In this document: in pieces, positions 17,529-26,419 of the stretch
Position numbering within the stretch: the first letter of the stretch is position 1
How the letters are laid out: each line of letters opens with the position of its first letter
Assembly (NCBI GenBank): GCA_023484805.1
Contig: JAMDAM010000024.1
Coordinates: 1-54,183 of the forward strand
Source: Thermoplasmatota archaeon
GTDB taxonomy: Archaea > Thermoplasmatota > Thermoplasmata > Thermoplasmatales > Thermoplasmataceae
Length of the DNA: 54,183 nucleotides
Direction: 5' to 3'
Notes under the pieces: model-generated
What the model was told of the DNA's origin: nothing
The model's database searches: none
The model's input: the letters and a program-made list of their open reading frames with translations, nothing else
Translations under genes and position numbers: made by a program

Positions 17529-19499
17529 ATGTATGAATACAGGCCGTCCATTTCGCTGAACGAGAGGCATTACACAGGGCAGGACGGGTTGAATATAGGA
17601 TCCAGCATATCCGGAATGACTGTCAGGATCCCCGTTTCAGACATACGGGGACATTTGTTCATCACCGGGAAAACGGGATCCGGGAAATCCTCGCTTGTGG
17701 CAGGAATGATGAAAGAGCTATCCGCAACAGACAGTTGCAACATAATGCTTGTAGACCCTCACGGTAAGCTGGCAGAAGATTTTGTCATTTCAAACCAGTC
17801 AAAGGAACTGGTTTACATCTCTCCAAGGACTGTTGAGGCTGATGGACAAAAAATCTCAATCCAGTTGAACGGGATCATTGGCGGTGACGGGGAGAACCCA
17901 GAAAATAGCCTTGGCTGGGTCAGGGAATTATTTTCGAGGGAGTCAGCACTGTCAAACAATACCTGGGGGCCGAGGCTCGAGGTCATATTCAGGACCCTGC
18001 TTTCGGAGATGGTCAGGCAGCGGCCGGATTCAAACCTTTCGGACCTGGCCTCGATCCTGACAGACCAGTCAGATCTCAAGTCCCTTCTCCGACAGTCAGA
18101 AAACCCAGCGATCCGGGAGTTCATGGAAATGCAGATGAAGGACTGGAGAAACTGGAACCAGTATGTCTCCAGCGCCCTTAACAAGCTGCTGCCGATCATA
18201 TCAAGCAACACCGTATCTGCGCTGATTTCATCCAGGCGAGATTCCTTTGATCTGGGGCGCCTGCTTGAGGGGGGTGATCACGCATTCGTGATAGAGGTTT
18301 CAAAGACCACCATGCCCGAGGATACTTCCCGCATCCTGACTTCAATATTTCTCCAGAGATTCTGGGCGGAGCACCTGGTGTCAGGCAAAGACATTGAGAC
18401 CTACGTCATAGTTGATGAGTGCCAGTTTGTGGAATCCTCTTTGCTTGAAAGGCTGCTAAGTGAGGGGAGGAAGTATGGGCTGCACCTGATCCTCATCACA
18501 CAGTCAATAAGCCTGCTGGGACCAGCACGCAGGACTGCAATCCTTTCAAACGTGAGGAATTATGTTTCTTTCCCAGTTTCTGACGAGGATGCTGTTATTC
18601 TCTCGAAGACCATTTCAACTGGAACCAGGGAAAGGGATTTCATATATGCGCTCAAGAACCAGGAACTGCACAGAGCTGTCATCTGGTCGCAGGGAGAGAA
18701 TGGAGTTTCAGGGCCGCTGAGCTTCAGTCCTCATGTCCTGGACAATCACAATCGGGGAAGGAATTTCGCTGAAACAATTGCCAGCAGCATAAGGAAATAT
18801 GGCTTGCCCGTGATAAAGGAAGATAAAGTTCCTGTCGAGATAGGCAGGCACGCAAGGCTCGTCGAGGCAATGGAGAGATACCTTTCCACAAAGAAAATAC
18901 CCCTCATCGTAAATAAGCGGGTCAACGATCTCATTCCTGACGGTTTATTTACCGTGAACGGCACGGAGTACATACTGGAGGTTGAGTGCTCTGACCTTGA
19001 CAATATCCACAGAATCTTCAGGAAGATTAAGGGCTATCCAAGGAGGAAGATCGTGTTCATGGTATATGCCGGGGATGCGGACAGGCTTTACAGCGTGCTC
19101 ACTGGTGCGTTCAAGATACGAAGGAGAGGGTCATCCATTCTGGAGATACCAATTTACAGGGAGAGCGAAACAATTTACTTCAGGGATGTCAGTGATTATC
19201 TGGAGCGCATATTCATAATTGCTTATGACATGGAAAAACTGCAATATCACGCTGGATCGGAAATGAAGAAGTTTTCTCTTTCAAGCCTGGCAACGGATGG
19301 TACATTCATGGAAAAGCTCCGCAGGTTTTCGGATGGGGAATTGCGCACCGCCTTATACAGAATAATTTCCTCATCTGGGTATCCGTACATTGCAGCACCT
19401 GATCCGAGGCTCAAGGCGTTTGATAATTCGAGTGTTCACAACCTGTTCGGTAAGAGGGCGGTACTGGCACTTCCCGATCTTTTTAAGATGGAGACGTGA
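17529..19499 (+). CDS. HerA/TraG-like ATPase with a nuclease-like C-terminal domain
   Basis: 656 residues. A DUF87/HerA-TraG-type ATPase core fills residues 25-380: Walker A GKTGSGKS (47-54), the MLVDPHG strand, Walker B VIVDECQ (293-299) and a sensor strand LILITQSI. Such ATPases pump DNA or act with end-processing nucleases. Residues 420-560 contain PDGLF (D471), then YILEVE (E484, E486) and a downstream Lys/Arg helix. This layout resembles a degenerate PD-(D/E)xK or replication-relaxation-type fold. The archaellum operon ends 39 bp upstream, but a TATA-like AATATAAAT at about 17503-17511 suggests its own promoter. No conjugation or HerA-NurA neighbours are present. The ATPase call is good; the C-terminal call is tentative. 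Confidence 0.75.
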   Translation: MYEYRPSISLNERHYTGQDGLNIGSSISGMTVRIPVSDIRGHLFITGKTGSGKSSLVAGMMKELSATDSCNIMLVDPHGKLAEDFVISNQSKELVYISPRTVEADGQKISIQLNGIIGGDGENPENSLGWVRELFSRESALSNNTWGPRLEVIFRTLLSEMVRQRPDSNLSDLASILTDQSDLKSLLRQSENPAIREFMEMQMKDWRNWNQYVSSALNKLLPIISSNTVSALISSRRDSFDLGRLLEGGDHAFVIEVSKTTMPEDTSRILTSIFLQRFWAEHLVSGKDIETYVIVDECQFVESSLLERLLSEGRKYGLHLILITQSISLLGPARRTAILSNVRNYVSFPVSDEDAVILSKTISTGTRERDFIYALKNQELHRAVIWSQGENGVSGPLSFSPHVLDNHNRGRNFAETIASSIRKYGLPVIKEDKVPVEIGRHARLVEAMERYLSTKKIPLIVNKRVNDLIPDGLFTVNGTEYILEVECSDLDNIHRIFRKIKGYPRRKIVFMVYAGDADRLYSVLTGAFKIRRRGSSILEIPIYRESETIYFRDVSDYLERIFIIAYDMEKLQYHAGSEMKKFSLSSLATDGTFMEKLRRFSDGELRTALYRIISSSGYPYIAAPDPRLKAFDNSSVHNLFGKRAVLALPDLFKMET

Positions 19500-19533
19500 G
19501 AACTTTCGGAAAAATCTGGGATCACCATTAACA

Positions 19534-20319
19534 CTATTTTTTTCCGCTCTTAAGCTTCAATGCCGAATCCGATATCTCAGCCAGAACACTTTTCACAATT
19601 TCTGCGCAATCGGTCCTTTCTGATCCGTAGGAGGAGACTTCAACCTCTATCTTTGGGAGGATGTTTTCAGAATTCAGCGGATGTGTCTTGATATAGACTT
19701 TCCCATCCCGCTCCTTCATTATTCTCGTTATCTCGGGGGCAATGGTGCTCTCCATCATGTTTTCTATCACTATGGACTTCTCACAGTATACTCCACCAAA
19801 TGCATACTGATCCCTTGCCAGTCCCAGAAGAGCCTCCATTTCTGATGGGACACCCGGGAGGACTATGACCTTGCAAGCCCCAACATCGATTATGACACCA
19901 GGAGCTATCCCAACAGGGTTTTCAATGAAATGTGATCCAATCGGGAGATATGCCATCTTCTCCCTTTCTTTGGTAAGGGGAAGGTTCAGGGAAGTGTAAT
20001 GATTCCGCAATATCGCCATTATATGATCATTCTTGACGAGTTTCATGGAGAAAGCCTTTGCTACGGATTCGACAGTGATATCGTCGAAAGTTGGCCCCAG
20101 TCCTCCAGAAGAAACCACGAGATCGCTGTGCTTCACAGCCTCCTTGAAGGTCTCTGCAATCCCTTCCGGAGTATCTTCGCACACATACCCGTACTTTACG
20201 CGGTAACCCGCAAACGTGAGCATGCGTCCTATGTGGGCAAAATTTGTATTTACAGTCTTCCCCTTAAGCAATTCATTTCCCACAGAAATTATAGATGCTA
20301 TTCTTTCCACGCTGGACAC
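19534..20319 (-). CDS. CinA-like molybdopterin-binding-fold protein
   Basis: 261 residues, matching the N-terminal half of CinA (COG1058 type). The start IISVGNELLKGKTVNTN and the core SSGGLGPTFDDIT are the family signatures, followed by VLPGVPSEMEALL. The C-terminal deamidase domain of bacterial CinA is missing, as is usual in archaea. Members hydrolyse ADP-ribose or related nucleotides. It is the last gene of the leftward metal cassette, 56 nt after the transporter, though its function may be unrelated to metals. Confidence 0.85.
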   Translation of the reverse strand: MSSVERIASIISVGNELLKGKTVNTNFAHIGRMLTFAGYRVKYGYVCEDTPEGIAETFKEAVKHSDLVVSSGGLGPTFDDITVESVAKAFSMKLVKNDHIMAILRNHYTSLNLPLTKEREKMAYLPIGSHFIENPVGIAPGVIIDVGACKVIVLPGVPSEMEALLGLARDQYAFGGVYCEKSIVIENMMESTIAPEITRIMKERDGKVYIKTHPLNSENILPKIEVEVSSYGSERTDCAEIVKSVLAEISDSALKLKSGKK

Positions 20320-20375
20320 CGCACTAACATCGAATTATGGTATTAATGGCTTTTCAAAAAGATAGGGTTCAGGAA

Positions 20376-21380
20376 TCACTCTGCCGGAGGTTCCTGAAGG
20401 TTTATTGTTGACTGTGTCGGTTCCTTATCTTTTGTATATCCAAGTTTGGCGGCTTTCTTCACCGATGTGGAATAGCCGAGAAAACCAATTATTACAACAG
20501 CAAATATGACAAGGAAAAATCCAATTCCGAGATTGTCAAGGTTGTGCACATGCACTCCCGTGGAAATTCCATAGTCAAGCAGTTGAGGGAAAACCAGTAT
20601 ACCAGCTCCCGCTATGACAAATGCGATACCACCATAGGTAAGCACATACCTGCTGATGCTCTTGGCCACAAAGGCTATCCCGTTCTTTGTAAGGTTCTTG
20701 CTTTTTGAGAGCCAGGCGCCAAAGCCCGCTCCGAAGAGTATCTGCATGGTCATGGTTCCAAGCCCAAACAACAGGCCGGGGACAAATCCCCAATAAATTG
20801 ATGGCATGGACGGTGCCAGGACCGTATATATTATTAGGGCAAAGGCTCCAAATCCGAACCCCGCTATCAGGCCGTGGACAAAGGCAAGTTTCAGTGGGAT
20901 AGGCTTGATGTTGTCTCCAAGGAAGACCGGGTTTGCCTCATGCTCCAGCTCGGCGTGTTCTTTCTCAGGATTGTTCTTGTGCAGTCCAACCATCCTGCCG
21001 AGTGTATGCTCCAGATAGTGCCAGTGCAGATATTTTCCTTTGGAAGCTATGTAAAAACCTGCAGCAGCCATGGCAATGCCCACAAATATGTACGTAATCC
21101 CGAATGCAGCCGCTGTCATGAATATCCCTGCCAGTGCAAGGAAGGCAATCTCTGAGAGCAGTGCACGCTGGAAGGTGAAGCCACTCGAAAAAATAAGCCC
21201 CGCCTTCATACCCTTGCGGGTGCTGTAGCTGCCGACTGAATAGGAGAATGTTATTGGCCATGTATGCTCATCGGGAGTTATTCCGTGGACTATGCCAAGG
21301 AGGTACGATATTATGAGTGCAGAAAGCAGGTCAACGTTTGATGGGTTCCATAAGTTGATCACTACCATGATTTCACCCAT
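20376..21380 (-). CDS. NicO/UreH-like membrane transporter, probable metal transporter
   Basis: 334 residues with about seven membrane segments. The first helix carries HGITPDEHTW, reminiscent of the His/Asp motif of NicO/RcnA-type nickel/cobalt transporters and UreH-like proteins. A cytoplasmic or external loop at 120-150 is His-rich (YLHWHYLEHTLGRMVGLH, then EKEHAELEHE), fitting metal binding. The gene overlaps the DtxR-type regulator by 8 nt, strong evidence for a shared role in metal homeostasis. Import or export, and the metal, cannot be told. Confidence 0.65.
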   Translation of the reverse strand: MGEIMVVINLWNPSNVDLLSALIISYLLGIVHGITPDEHTWPITFSYSVGSYSTRKGMKAGLIFSSGFTFQRALLSEIAFLALAGIFMTAAAFGITYIFVGIAMAAAGFYIASKGKYLHWHYLEHTLGRMVGLHKNNPEKEHAELEHEANPVFLGDNIKPIPLKLAFVHGLIAGFGFGAFALIIYTVLAPSMPSIYWGFVPGLLFGLGTMTMQILFGAGFGAWLSKSKNLTKNGIAFVAKSISRYVLTYGGIAFVIAGAGILVFPQLLDYGISTGVHVHNLDNLGIGFFLVIFAVVIIGFLGYSTSVKKAAKLGYTKDKEPTQSTINLQEPPAE

Positions 21381-21783
21381 AGATTATTGGCTTTCCATGC
21401 GGGCACGCAGTTGGCTTTCCGACAAATGCAGATAGTTTCATTGCCGAATCTGAGTCGATCATGTAATCAAATGCGCTGACTTCCCTGCATGCTTCGTCTA
21501 GGTCAATACCACTGTCGACAAAGATAGTTTCAAGGATGCGGTGGCAGTTCACGATAAAGTTGTAGCTTTCCTTCCCGGAATCGGTAAGAACAACCATGCC
21601 CTTTTCCCTCGTAACCAGCCCTTTGGACTCAAGCCTCTTCAGTATTTCAATCACCGTTGGAGGCTTCAGGGCCATTACTTTTGCTATTTCTGATAACCTG
21701 ATGGGGAATTCGTTAGAACCATTCTCACGGATTGTGACTACGCAGTCCCTTTCTCTCCGCGTGAGGGTTAATTGTTCTTTCAT
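21373..21783 (-). CDS. DtxR/MntR-family metal-dependent repressor
   Basis: 136 residues. The N-terminal winged helix is seen in IRLSEIAKVMALKPPTVIEI, then RLESKGLVTREKG (about 28-62). The dimerisation and metal-binding domain follows and ends with TACPHGKPI, the Cys-Pro-His-Gly motif of DtxR/IdeR. There is no SH3 domain. The gene overlaps the downstream transporter. An inverted repeat directly before the ATG suggests autoregulation. The metal is probably Fe or Mn. Confidence 0.9.
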   Translation of the reverse strand: MKEQLTLTRRERDCVVTIRENGSNEFPIRLSEIAKVMALKPPTVIEILKRLESKGLVTREKGMVVLTDSGKESYNFIVNCHRILETIFVDSGIDLDEACREVSAFDYMIDSDSAMKLSAFVGKPTACPHGKPIIYG

Positions 21784-21786
21784 GGT

Positions 21787-21812
21787 GTTAGTATACCACT
21801 AACATATTTAAA
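21787..21812 (-). promoter_or_regulatory. Promoter and inverted-repeat operator of the DtxR-type gene
   Basis: GTTAGT and ACTAAC form a perfect 6-bp inverted repeat with a 5-nt spacer (21787-21803), directly before the ATG. On the minus strand a TATA-like TTTAAATAT (21804-21812) lies next to it. A repressor bound here would cover the start of transcription. Confidence 0.55.
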
Positions 21813-21842
21813 CATATCTAACTAAATAACATTCTGTAAATT

Positions 21843-22367
21843 TCAGTGGACAATTGAGACAAAATTTCCTACTGTAGTTACTATCAATCCTAGTAATATA
21901 AGTGCAGCCATCCACTTGTATTTGTTTCCGGATGATATATTGCCAATTGCCAGACCCATGGCGGCTAGCACGAAATAAGCTGAAAGTATAGCTATCAGGC
22001 CAAACGCGGGCTCGATGACATCAACTGAAAGTGGAATCAGGGCGCCTACAAACCCGAAGGACCCCGATAAAAGGGTACCGGCGAGAGATTCCATGAAAAT
22101 TTTCATTCCGAGGTCGCTCCTTATAAGCGATTCAGGCGAATGCATGGTCAATTGCCTCGATGCCCTGATTAGCTGGAACCGCAATCGTGAATACTCAGCT
22201 ATGAAGAAACTCAGGGTTCCGACAAAAGCAGAACCAAAGGCTATCCGTAGAGCGAGATCGACAGTCATGACACTGGGTCCCAGGAAATCGGCAGATGCGA
22301 GCATTAATACGGTTATAACCCCATCAGTAAGACCCATGGTTATGGGGAAAACGAGATTTTCTTTCAA
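21843..22367 (-). CDS. VIT/CCC1-like iron or manganese transporter
   Basis: 174 residues, five hydrophobic segments. GLTDGVITVLMLASADFLG in the first helix matches the GL-x-DG motif of VIT1/CCC1 transporters. FFIAEYSRLRFQL after helix 2 is compatible with the family, although the long metal-binding loop of plant VIT is absent. It overlaps the DUF211 gene by 4 nt (ATGA), showing coupled translation. Likely moves Fe2+ or Mn2+ out of the cytoplasm. Confidence 0.7.
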   Translation of the reverse strand: MKENLVFPITMGLTDGVITVLMLASADFLGPSVMTVDLALRIAFGSAFVGTLSFFIAEYSRLRFQLIRASRQLTMHSPESLIRSDLGMKIFMESLAGTLLSGSFGFVGALIPLSVDVIEPAFGLIAILSAYFVLAAMGLAIGNISSGNKYKWMAALILLGLIVTTVGNFVSIVH

Positions 22368-22648
22368 ATATTTCCTCGTATATTTTCTATGAGCTTTTTT
22401 CCTACAGCTATCTGGTCGACAGAGTGCACTGCCGAACCGGTTTTTTCAATCCTATCAATCAGTTCATCGTAATCAATATTACTGCCTTCCACGGTAATGC
22501 TGATACCCATGGTTTCCATGTCCATTTCCGTAACGCTGGCATTGACTGCTTCAACTCCAGGGACGGTATCTATTGCGTTTAGCAATTCTACAAAGGTTGG
22601 TCGTGCCAGAGATTTTCCAACGTCTAATATTACTCGCCTCACGTTCAT
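22364..22648 (-). CDS. DUF211 protein
   Basis: 94 residues, ferredoxin-like fold of the archaeal DUF211 family (MNVRRVILDVGKSL, then GVEAVNASVTEMDMETMGISITVEG). The acidic strand and its usual presence near membrane transporters suggest a small sensor or cation-binding partner. Here it is directly coupled to the VIT-like transporter. Biochemical function is unknown. Confidence 0.8.
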   Translation of the reverse strand: MNVRRVILDVGKSLARPTFVELLNAIDTVPGVEAVNASVTEMDMETMGISITVEGSNIDYDELIDRIEKTGSAVHSVDQIAVGKKLIENIRGNI

Positions 22649-22845
22649 TTTATTAACATCCTAATTTTCAAGGTTATATGATTCCTCTTTAAGTGATATA
22701 ACTTATCTCTTTAATATTTTTTTGAATTCTCTTAAACCCTTAGAAAAGTACCTTTGTGCTATTCCTTCTCACTGTTTGACTATTATTCCACGATTTTTGG
22801 ACGGTATTACGAATTTCGTACATACATATATATCGATCGGAACCA

Positions 22846-22856
22846 TTATATAATAT
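22846..22856 (+). promoter_or_regulatory. TATA-like box of the APC permease
   Basis: TTATATAATAT, centred about 25 nt before the ATG at 22876. It supports that ATG, rather than the GTG at 22861, as the start of a leaderless message. Confidence 0.5.
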
Positions 22857-22875
22857 CAGAGTGATAAGGTCTATC

Positions 22876-24804
22876 ATGGCTGTTGATCCGAAAGGAAATT
22901 TAATCAATGAAGTCGAGACTACAGACAAGAAATTAAGAAAAGAGCTGTCATTTGTTGGGCTGCTTTTCCTGTCTGTCGGTGGGATAATCGGGTCTGGCTG
23001 GCTATTCGCTGTCTTAGACGCTGACAGCATAGCTGGGCCGGCAGTTATAATTGCATGGCTGGTAGGGGGTATCCTTGTGCTTTTCATAGCTCTAAACTAT
23101 GCAGAAGTATCTGGAATGATTCCACGATCAGGTGCAATTGTAAGATATCCGCACTATAGTCACGGAAGTTATACTGGTTCTATACTTGGATGGGCATACC
23201 TGCTTTCTGCAGTTACTGTTCCAACGATAGAGGCTGAGGCTGTTGTTCAGTATGCAGCGAACTACATTCCCAATCTGTACACTGCGCAGACAACTATCCT
23301 CGGAACTGCTAATGTACTTACAGGATACGGAATTGCGTTTGCAGCTGCTTTGATGGTAGGGTTTTTCTTCATAAATTTCGTTGGGATAAAGTTTCTCGGG
23401 CAGTTCAATAAGTACATAACAATATGGAAAATAGTCATACCTACACTTACTTTCCTGATACTATTTACCGTATTCAGGGCTAGCAATTTCACTGCTTATG
23501 GTGGATTTGCTCCTACGGCAGGTGGGTATTCCGATGTTTTCATAGCAATCCCGACTGCTGGAATAGTATTCTCATTCTTGGGGTTCAGGCAAGCACTTGA
23601 GTATGGTGGGGAAGCGAAGAATCCCCAAAGAGATATTCCAAGGGCTACAATCCTTTCGGTGATTATTGGTATCGTTGTGTATGTGTTTTTGCAGATTGCT
23701 TTCACTGGAGCAATTAACTTTAACCTCGCTGAGCCTGGAGTTACCGGAAGCGCTGTATGGGCAGGTCTTACATCTAGTGCATGGGCAAGTGGACCGTTTC
23801 TGAGTGCTCTGGATGCTGCGGGAATTTCTGCGCTCGTTGCTTGGGGATATTTCGTAATTGTGGATGCCTGGGTTTCGCCGTCAGGAACCGGGTGGGTATA
23901 CCTTGGAACGAGCACCCGTGTACTGTACGGTATGTCTACCGATGGCTATTATCCAAAGCATTTTCTTCGTTTGAATAATGCGAAGATACCGTGGGTAGCT
24001 CTTCTCGGATCCTTGGTTATCGGTATGTTGTTCCTCCTGCCGTTCCCAAGTTGGTATGAGTTGGTAGGCTTTATTTCAAGCGCCACTGTTTTCACTTACA
24101 TCATGGGTGGAATAGGTTTGCAGGTTTTCAGGAGAACTGCGAAGTCTTTGCATAGGCCGTTTAAGCTTCCATTTGCTTCAATCCTTTCCCCAATTGGTTT
24201 CGTAGCTGCTGCGCTGATAGTCTATTGGTCAGGATACACACTGGAAACGTTCCTTGTTTACGCAATATTCATAGGTTTGCCAATATACCTGATCTTCTAT
24301 GCCCCTAAGAATCTGGGTGTTCCGAAGCAGATGTTTACGGCACTTGGAATAGCATTTGAGGTTATACTTATAGCACTCCTGCTGGCAAATTACTATTATG
24401 TGCTCGTTCCGGCTATTACAAATATCAGTAGCGGTGTAGCTGCGCCAGCATCTGTGTTCCTAATGTTCCCGTTGCTGTGGCTATTGCTCGCCATACTGGT
24501 CATAGGTACTACCTTTTTGCTCCACCGCTATGCTTTGGCTGACAAGAAGCAAGACGTCTCTGCTGGCTTCTGGCTTATTGGATTCATCTTGGTCTTGATG
24601 CCATTGTCGTTCTACGGTGCCTTTGGTCCATATCTCTCCACGACTAGCGCTACCATTCCCTTCCCATGGGACAACGTAGTAGCTATAGTTGTGGCTTTGA
24701 TATTCTACTTCCTTGCAGTAAGGGCTGGATACGAGACAGAAGACATGACAGAAATAATAAGACTTGGCGGTGTAGTGGGAACAGCTCCTGAAACAAAAGA
24801 GTAA
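22876..24804 (+). CDS. APC-superfamily amino acid permease
   Basis: 642 residues with about 14 hydrophobic segments. LSVGGIIGSGWLFA in the first helix is the consensus motif of APC amino acid permeases, and ALNYAEVSGMIPRSGAIVRYP follows in the right place. The long C-terminal membrane part is typical of archaeal members often found beside other transport genes. The substrate is unknown. The start was chosen from the TATA spacing. The message ends at T-runs just after the stop. Confidence 0.88.
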   Translation: MAVDPKGNLINEVETTDKKLRKELSFVGLLFLSVGGIIGSGWLFAVLDADSIAGPAVIIAWLVGGILVLFIALNYAEVSGMIPRSGAIVRYPHYSHGSYTGSILGWAYLLSAVTVPTIEAEAVVQYAANYIPNLYTAQTTILGTANVLTGYGIAFAAALMVGFFFINFVGIKFLGQFNKYITIWKIVIPTLTFLILFTVFRASNFTAYGGFAPTAGGYSDVFIAIPTAGIVFSFLGFRQALEYGGEAKNPQRDIPRATILSVIIGIVVYVFLQIAFTGAINFNLAEPGVTGSAVWAGLTSSAWASGPFLSALDAAGISALVAWGYFVIVDAWVSPSGTGWVYLGTSTRVLYGMSTDGYYPKHFLRLNNAKIPWVALLGSLVIGMLFLLPFPSWYELVGFISSATVFTYIMGGIGLQVFRRTAKSLHRPFKLPFASILSPIGFVAAALIVYWSGYTLETFLVYAIFIGLPIYLIFYAPKNLGVPKQMFTALGIAFEVILIALLLANYYYVLVPAITNISSGVAAPASVFLMFPLLWLLLAILVIGTTFLLHRYALADKKQDVSAGFWLIGFILVLMPLSFYGAFGPYLSTTSATIPFPWDNVVAIVVALIFYFLAVRAGYETEDMTEIIRLGGVVGTAPETKE

Positions 24805-24825
24805 TTTTTTACACCACCTTTTTTT
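24805..24825 (+). terminator. T-rich terminator of the APC permease
   Basis: Two T-runs (six and seven T) separated by ACACCACC follow the stop codon directly, as expected for archaeal termination. The rest of the gap to 25006 shows no gene. Confidence 0.55.
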
Positions 24826-25006
24826 AATAATTTAAGTTTTTTTGAACTATTCAACACATTTTTTCTATTCACATCTTTCTACGGCATTAGAGCGCTTTTG
24901 GTGGTAGTGGAAAGCTTTTCGGCACTTAGTAAGCCTATAATAATCTCAATTCGCGGAACAGGCAGAAAATGTGCTACTTTAATTTGTGTTAGAATTGGAC
25001 CTTAGC

Positions 25007-25396
25007 TTAGATATAATCCCACAACTTGTCCTGCCAGAGGTTGTATTCTTCTTTCTTTTCCTGGATTGGTTGGGAAATAAAATTACCTTTCTTCTTGATA
25101 GCCTTGTACTGGTTCATCACTTCCTCGTAACTCTTGTGCGATAATTCATCAAATCTCTCCTTTATCCGCTTTTTGTTCACAGGATGAAGTTTTCCAAGGC
25201 GAGGACCGGCATAGAGAACACGAAAATACTTATTTTCCCCAAGTGTAACATGAAATATTCTCCAATCAATTTCCATCTCGCTGCTGAACTCGTTCCCAAC
25301 AATGTTTGCCATGGCGGAGACCAATTCCCGGTCCTCCGTTCCATTTGAAAGCTGAAAAGCTATCTCAACCCCTTTTTCCATTCTTGAAAAAGCCAT
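25007..25396 (-). CDS. Hypothetical protein
   Basis: 129 residues, not recognised. The N-terminal 80 residues look alpha/beta (VEIAFQLSNGTEDRELVSAMANIV, then WRIFHVTLGENKYFRVLYAG). The C-terminal part is a charged helix rich in Lys and Glu ending KLWDYI. No membrane segment or metal motif. ATG start at 25396 with normal codon use. Confidence 0.65.
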   Translation of the reverse strand: MAFSRMEKGVEIAFQLSNGTEDRELVSAMANIVGNEFSSEMEIDWRIFHVTLGENKYFRVLYAGPRLGKLHPVNKKRIKERFDELSHKSYEEVMNQYKAIKKKGNFISQPIQEKKEEYNLWQDKLWDYI

Positions 25397-25466
25397 GATG
25401 TTATATTACCATTTGCGAAACTTGTCCACTCTTGCCAGGGAAGGTATCATTACGTTTGAACCTTGG

Positions 25467-25832
25467 CTATATAGAAAGGTTATTTCCACTACCCCGGAAA
25501 GATATCCAGAGTACGTATAGTATGTACCCCCCAACTGAAACAGAATGACCCACAATGAGTATGATTATGAACGCTGTGAGTGAAAAGTGATATGTAAAAT
25601 CGCTCAATATGAAAATCAGGTAGTATAGAAGCATTGCAATAACAAGTATGTAAGTGGCCGTGACCAGAGGTTTCCTTGTCTTCAGCCGCTTAGCAAATTC
25701 CCTCTTCTGTTCTTCTGTCTCTTCGACCTTTATGGTTCCTAGGCCAAGGCAGCTGGGGCATATGTCAATGTGGCCGGAACTATCCCTGACTTTTCCCGTT
25801 CCGCTGCATGCTTCACAAGTGGTTTCCAACAA
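25467..25832 (-). CDS. Small membrane protein with a DnaJ-type zinc finger
   Basis: 121 residues. Two CxxCxGxG-type repeats are present: CEACSGTGKV (C6, C9) and CPSCLGLGTI (C25, C28), which together can bind one zinc as in DnaJ. Two membrane helices follow (about 55-75 and 82-108). The start is TTG; two TTG codons in tandem are possible starts. It lies 44 bp downstream of the TRASH-domain regulator and may belong to the same leftward transcript. Function unknown; a membrane-bound redox or folding role is possible. Confidence 0.7.
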   Translation of the reverse strand: MLETTCEACSGTGKVRDSSGHIDICPSCLGLGTIKVEETEEQKREFAKRLKTRKPLVTATYILVIAMLLYYLIFILSDFTYHFSLTAFIIILIVGHSVSVGGYILYVLWISFRGSGNNLSI

Positions 25833-25876
25833 TATATCAATACATTTTTAGTATCTAAATTCTCGTTCGCGCGCAA

Positions 25877-26416
25877 TTACCGCTTTTCAATTTTCGTTTC
25901 TTCTAATCTGGATACCCTTTTCCTGAGGCTACCTTCACAGTTTGTGCAACAGGCGTAATATGTGTGATTGTTCAGCTTAACCCTGATGGGTGAGTCTGTG
26001 ATCAGCTTGCCGCAGTAATCGCAATGTACATGTGAAAGCCTGATGTTCGCATCGAAAAAATTCCTCTTCTTGACTATTTTCAGGTCCTTAATCTCCATGT
26101 CTCCAATCTTGGGGATGTCCTCGTAATGCAGAACAGACATGTGGCTACCATCCATCAGCTCATAGTCCTCAAGTAACAGATCAGAAGGCAAATCCACACC
26201 CTTTTCAAACTGCACTATAGCAAGGTTCTCATCCTCTATGGACAATTTTAGCGTAAAGCCAGAGATCACGCCAGAATCGACAAGTTCATCAATTCTGTGC
26301 TTGGCTGTAACCCTGCTGATCCCAATTTCCTTTGCTATGTCTGCAAGCGGCATCCTGGAATTACTCTTTAGTATGGAGATTAACCTCTGATCTATTTCCG
26401 TCCTGTCATTGATCAT
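25877..26416 (-). CDS. copT: CopT-type regulator: Lrp-like HTH with TRASH metal-binding domain
   Basis: 179 residues. Residues 5-55 are an AsnC/Lrp-type helix-turn-helix (DQRLISILKSNSRMPLADIA, then GISRVTAKHRIDELVDSGVI). Residues 131-162 are a TRASH domain with C132, C135, C156/C157 and C160 (HCDYCGKLI, then YYACCTNC). In Sulfolobus such proteins sense copper and control a CopA-type ATPase. The gene is divergent from the YHS and CopA genes, which supports the same role here. The ATG is about 26 nt from a TATA-like box, with a palindrome between them. Confidence 0.88.
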   Translation of the reverse strand: MINDRTEIDQRLISILKSNSRMPLADIAKEIGISRVTAKHRIDELVDSGVISGFTLKLSIEDENLAIVQFEKGVDLPSDLLLEDYELMDGSHMSVLHYEDIPKIGDMEIKDLKIVKKRNFFDANIRLSHVHCDYCGKLITDSPIRVKLNNHTYYACCTNCEGSLRKRVSRLEETKIEKR

Positions 26417-26419
26417 ATT

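Noticed and set aside
22673-22702. Inverted repeat GTTATAT / ATATAAC before the DUF211 gene
   Set aside because: Arms are short, far apart and A/T rich, and do not match the GTTAGT-type repeat of the DtxR gene.
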